A model generated the notes under the pieces. That model was not told where the DNA came from. It ran no database searches and worked only from the letters and a program-made list of their open reading frames with translations. From contig NZ_JAIOUO010000009.1 in NCBI RefSeq assembly GCF_019931195.1, forward strand, positions 1 through 64,000: a stretch of DNA of 64,000 nt, read 5' to 3'. Positions 62,337-64,000 of the stretch are shown here, one piece after another. Position 1 is the stretch's first letter. Every line of letters begins with the position of its first letter. The stretch is from Marinobacter sp. F4216. Lineage in GTDB: Bacteria; Pseudomonadota; Gammaproteobacteria; Pseudomonadales; Oleiphilaceae. The position numbers were made by a program, and so were the translations under genes.

Positions 62337-64000
62337 TTAACCGCCGATGCGCCCGGTCGTCAGTTGCACGGTTGCTGGCGTCAGTTCAGCCAAGGGTTTC
62401 GGGCGAGAAAACCGGAAACCCTGACCGTAATGGATACCCAGGGCACGAACCTTCCGGAGTGTATCTTCACTTTCGATGCAGGTCGCGACGGTGACTTTGC
62501 CCGCCACTTCGGCGATCCGGTGCAAGGCCTCAACCATCACCTGCTGAACCGGATCTTTCTCCAGATCCTCCACCAACCGGCGGTCCAGTTTGATGATGTC
62601 TACCGGCAGCCTGGCGGCCAGACTGTAGCTCTCCACCGAAGCGCCGGCACCGTCCAGGGCCACCCGGCACCCTGCCTTGTTCAGTGCATCACAGAGGACT
62701 GCCACCTCATCGGGGTACTGGGTGGCGTGGGCTTCGCGAATTTCAAAGCAGAAACAGTCCGAGTCAAAGGGTGAGTCGTCCAGCAGGCTCTCGATGAAGT
62801 CGGCGAAGGTATCGTCCAGTACACTCGCAAGCGACAGGTTGAAGCCACAGTACTTGAGTCGGGGTTCCAGCAGGGGCTGAGAATTCAGCCAGATGAAGGT
62901 CTGTCGGATAACCTGACGGTCCAGGCGCTTGGCCAGATCAAAGCGCTCAGCAATGGGCAGGAACTGATCCGGTCCAAGGGTGTCCTGGGTGGCATTGTTG
63001 GCAGGGATCCGGGCCAGGATTTCAATATGATCGCCCCAGGTAGCGCTGGCAACCGGCTTGAAGGACTGGAACTCGAGAATCAGCCGTTCGTTGTCCAGTG
63101 CCTCGCGAATCTGTTCCGCTTCCTTCCAGGCTTCGCTCTCGTCGACATGCTCTCCTGCGGCACGAGCTGTGTGAATCCGGTTGCGGCCGGAAATCTTGGC
63201 GGTATGGCACAGGTCTGCGGCCTGGCTGAGCAAGAGCTCCGGATCATTCGGCGCATCGTTGTCCATGATAAGCAGCCCGCCGGACGCCGTTGTTTGAAGG
63301 CTTTCGCCTTGCCACTGGAATACAAACTCGGATATGGCATCGAGAATGTTGTCGGCGATTTTCCGGGCCCGGGACTCGGGACAGTTTTCAATCAGCAGGA
63401 CAAAGGTATCGCCCGAAAGGCGTGACAGCGCGTCTCTCTGGCGCACGCGAATGCCCAGATTGCCTGCCAGTTCCCGCAGGTAACGGTCGCAGGTGCCACT
63501 GCCGGTCAGGTCGTTGAAACGCTCGAACTTGTCCAGGTCCAGGTAGAGCAGGCTATCGCAGGATTCCCGGTGGGTCTTGTGTTCCAGTGTCCTGAGCAGG
63601 CGGGCAATGAAGGCTCGACGGTTCATAAGGCCGGTCACCGGGTCGTGCCGGATACGGTATTCGCTGCTGGCGCTGTGGCTGGCTCGCGGGGCAATCTCCC
63701 GCCCGACATGGACTGCGCCGATGGGATCGCCCTGATCATTGGTCAGGCGCTGGTAATGGAATTCGTAGACCGGTAATTCCCGATTTTGTTGGGCCAGTGG
63801 CATTTCCACCACGAAGTTGTCCCGGTCAAAGGCTCGTTGCCACAGGCGCTCAATCAGCCGTCGTTCGTTGGGATGCTCGGTAAGCAGGCTTGTCAGACTG
63901 TCGCCCGGTCGAGGTCGGACACCGAAGATGGTTTCGAATTGCTGCACAAAGGCGTGGTTGCAATGCAGTAGGTTGAGCTTGAGATCAACCGCCGCGACGA
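62337..64000 (-). CDS. Partial PAS-GGDEF-EAL protein with degenerate motifs
   Basis: At least 554 residues; the frame runs off the right edge without a start, so the N-terminus is missing. The visible start (VDLKLNLLHCNHAFVQQFETIFG) is the end of a PAS-type sensor domain. A GGDEF domain begins at RHDPVTGLMNRRAF, but its signature loop reads LSGDTF instead of GGDEF. The EAL domain starts EIL rather than EAL, and the usual DDFGTG loop reads LDGAGAS. Both catalytic centres look impaired, so it may be a c-di-GMP receptor or signalling scaffold. Confidence 0.85.
   Translation of the reverse strand, partial: VAAVDLKLNLLHCNHAFVQQFETIFGVRPRPGDSLTSLLTEHPNERRLIERLWQRAFDRDNFVVEMPLAQQNRELPVYEFHYQRLTNDQGDPIGAVHVGREIAPRASHSASSEYRIRHDPVTGLMNRRAFIARLLRTLEHKTHRESCDSLLYLDLDKFERFNDLTGSGTCDRYLRELAGNLGIRVRQRDALSRLSGDTFVLLIENCPESRARKIADNILDAISEFVFQWQGESLQTTASGGLLIMDNDAPNDPELLLSQAADLCHTAKISGRNRIHTARAAGEHVDESEAWKEAEQIREALDNERLILEFQSFKPVASATWGDHIEILARIPANNATQDTLGPDQFLPIAERFDLAKRLDRQVIRQTFIWLNSQPLLEPRLKYCGFNLSLASVLDDTFADFIESLLDDSPFDSDCFCFEIREAHATQYPDEVAVLCDALNKAGCRVALDGAGASVESYSLAARLPVDIIKLDRRLVEDLEKDPVQQVMVEALHRIAEVAGKVTVATCIESEDTLRKVRALGIHYGQGFRFSRPKPLAELTPATVQLTTGRIGG

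Overview
The window is a piece of a gammaproteobacterial chromosome, most likely from Marinobacter or a close relative. This is inferred from the gene order (hemC-hemD-hemX-hemY beside algR/algZ and argH; ppx, trxA, rho, ubiD; dsbB beside rsd/algQ) and from the proteins, not from a database search. It has two halves. Positions 1 to about 20.35 kb are accessory DNA ending at a tRNA-Arg(CCG) gene. Positions 20.36 to 64.0 kb are ordinary chromosomal backbone.

Accessory half. (a) 1-3.5 kb: the end of one tyrosine-recombinase-like gene and a very large second recombinase broken by a 20-bp tandem duplication. (b) 3.5-6.5 kb: an integration module with a phage-type integrase, an excisionase, a divergent small HTH regulator, and two unknown genes downstream of the integrase. 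(c) 6.5-12.7 kb: a restriction block with a type IV Mrr nuclease, a decayed IS3-family element, a 1234-residue UPF1/DNA2-like SF1 helicase carrying a C-terminal J domain, and the tail of another helicase. (d) 12.9-19.7 kb: a co-directional cluster behind a near-consensus promoter. It encodes a small membrane protein, an ADP-ribosylglycohydrolase, a VirD4/HerA-like ATPase with an altered P-loop, a membrane protein interrupted at a C9 tract, an AAA+ ATPase, a truncated gene with an IS3 fragment, and a paralogue of the first membrane protein, closed by a terminator. This cluster is the best candidate for an undescribed system. (e) 19.7-20.36 kb: decayed DNA, three 11-bp direct repeats and the tRNA.

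Backbone half. yaeQ; a five-gene peptide ABC importer followed by a LysR regulator and a prolidase (peptide uptake plus dipeptide cleavage); Fur-linked bfd and bacterioferritin (iron storage); a phosphomannomutase; outer-membrane phospholipase A; cytochrome c5; Rep helicase; Tex; gshA; ribosome modulation factor; dsbB; rsd; an FKBP lipoprotein; an ABC-F ATPase; ppx and trxA. A minus-strand molybdopterin cluster (moaB-moeA-moaD-moaE) lies between trxA and rho. Then come rho, ubiD and a flavin/2Fe-2S reductase; hemC-hemD-hemX-hemY; the algZ/algR two-component system; argH; and a partial GGDEF/EAL protein running off the right edge.

No rRNA genes, CRISPR arrays or complete conjugation apparatus were seen. 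The left end of the island lies outside the window.
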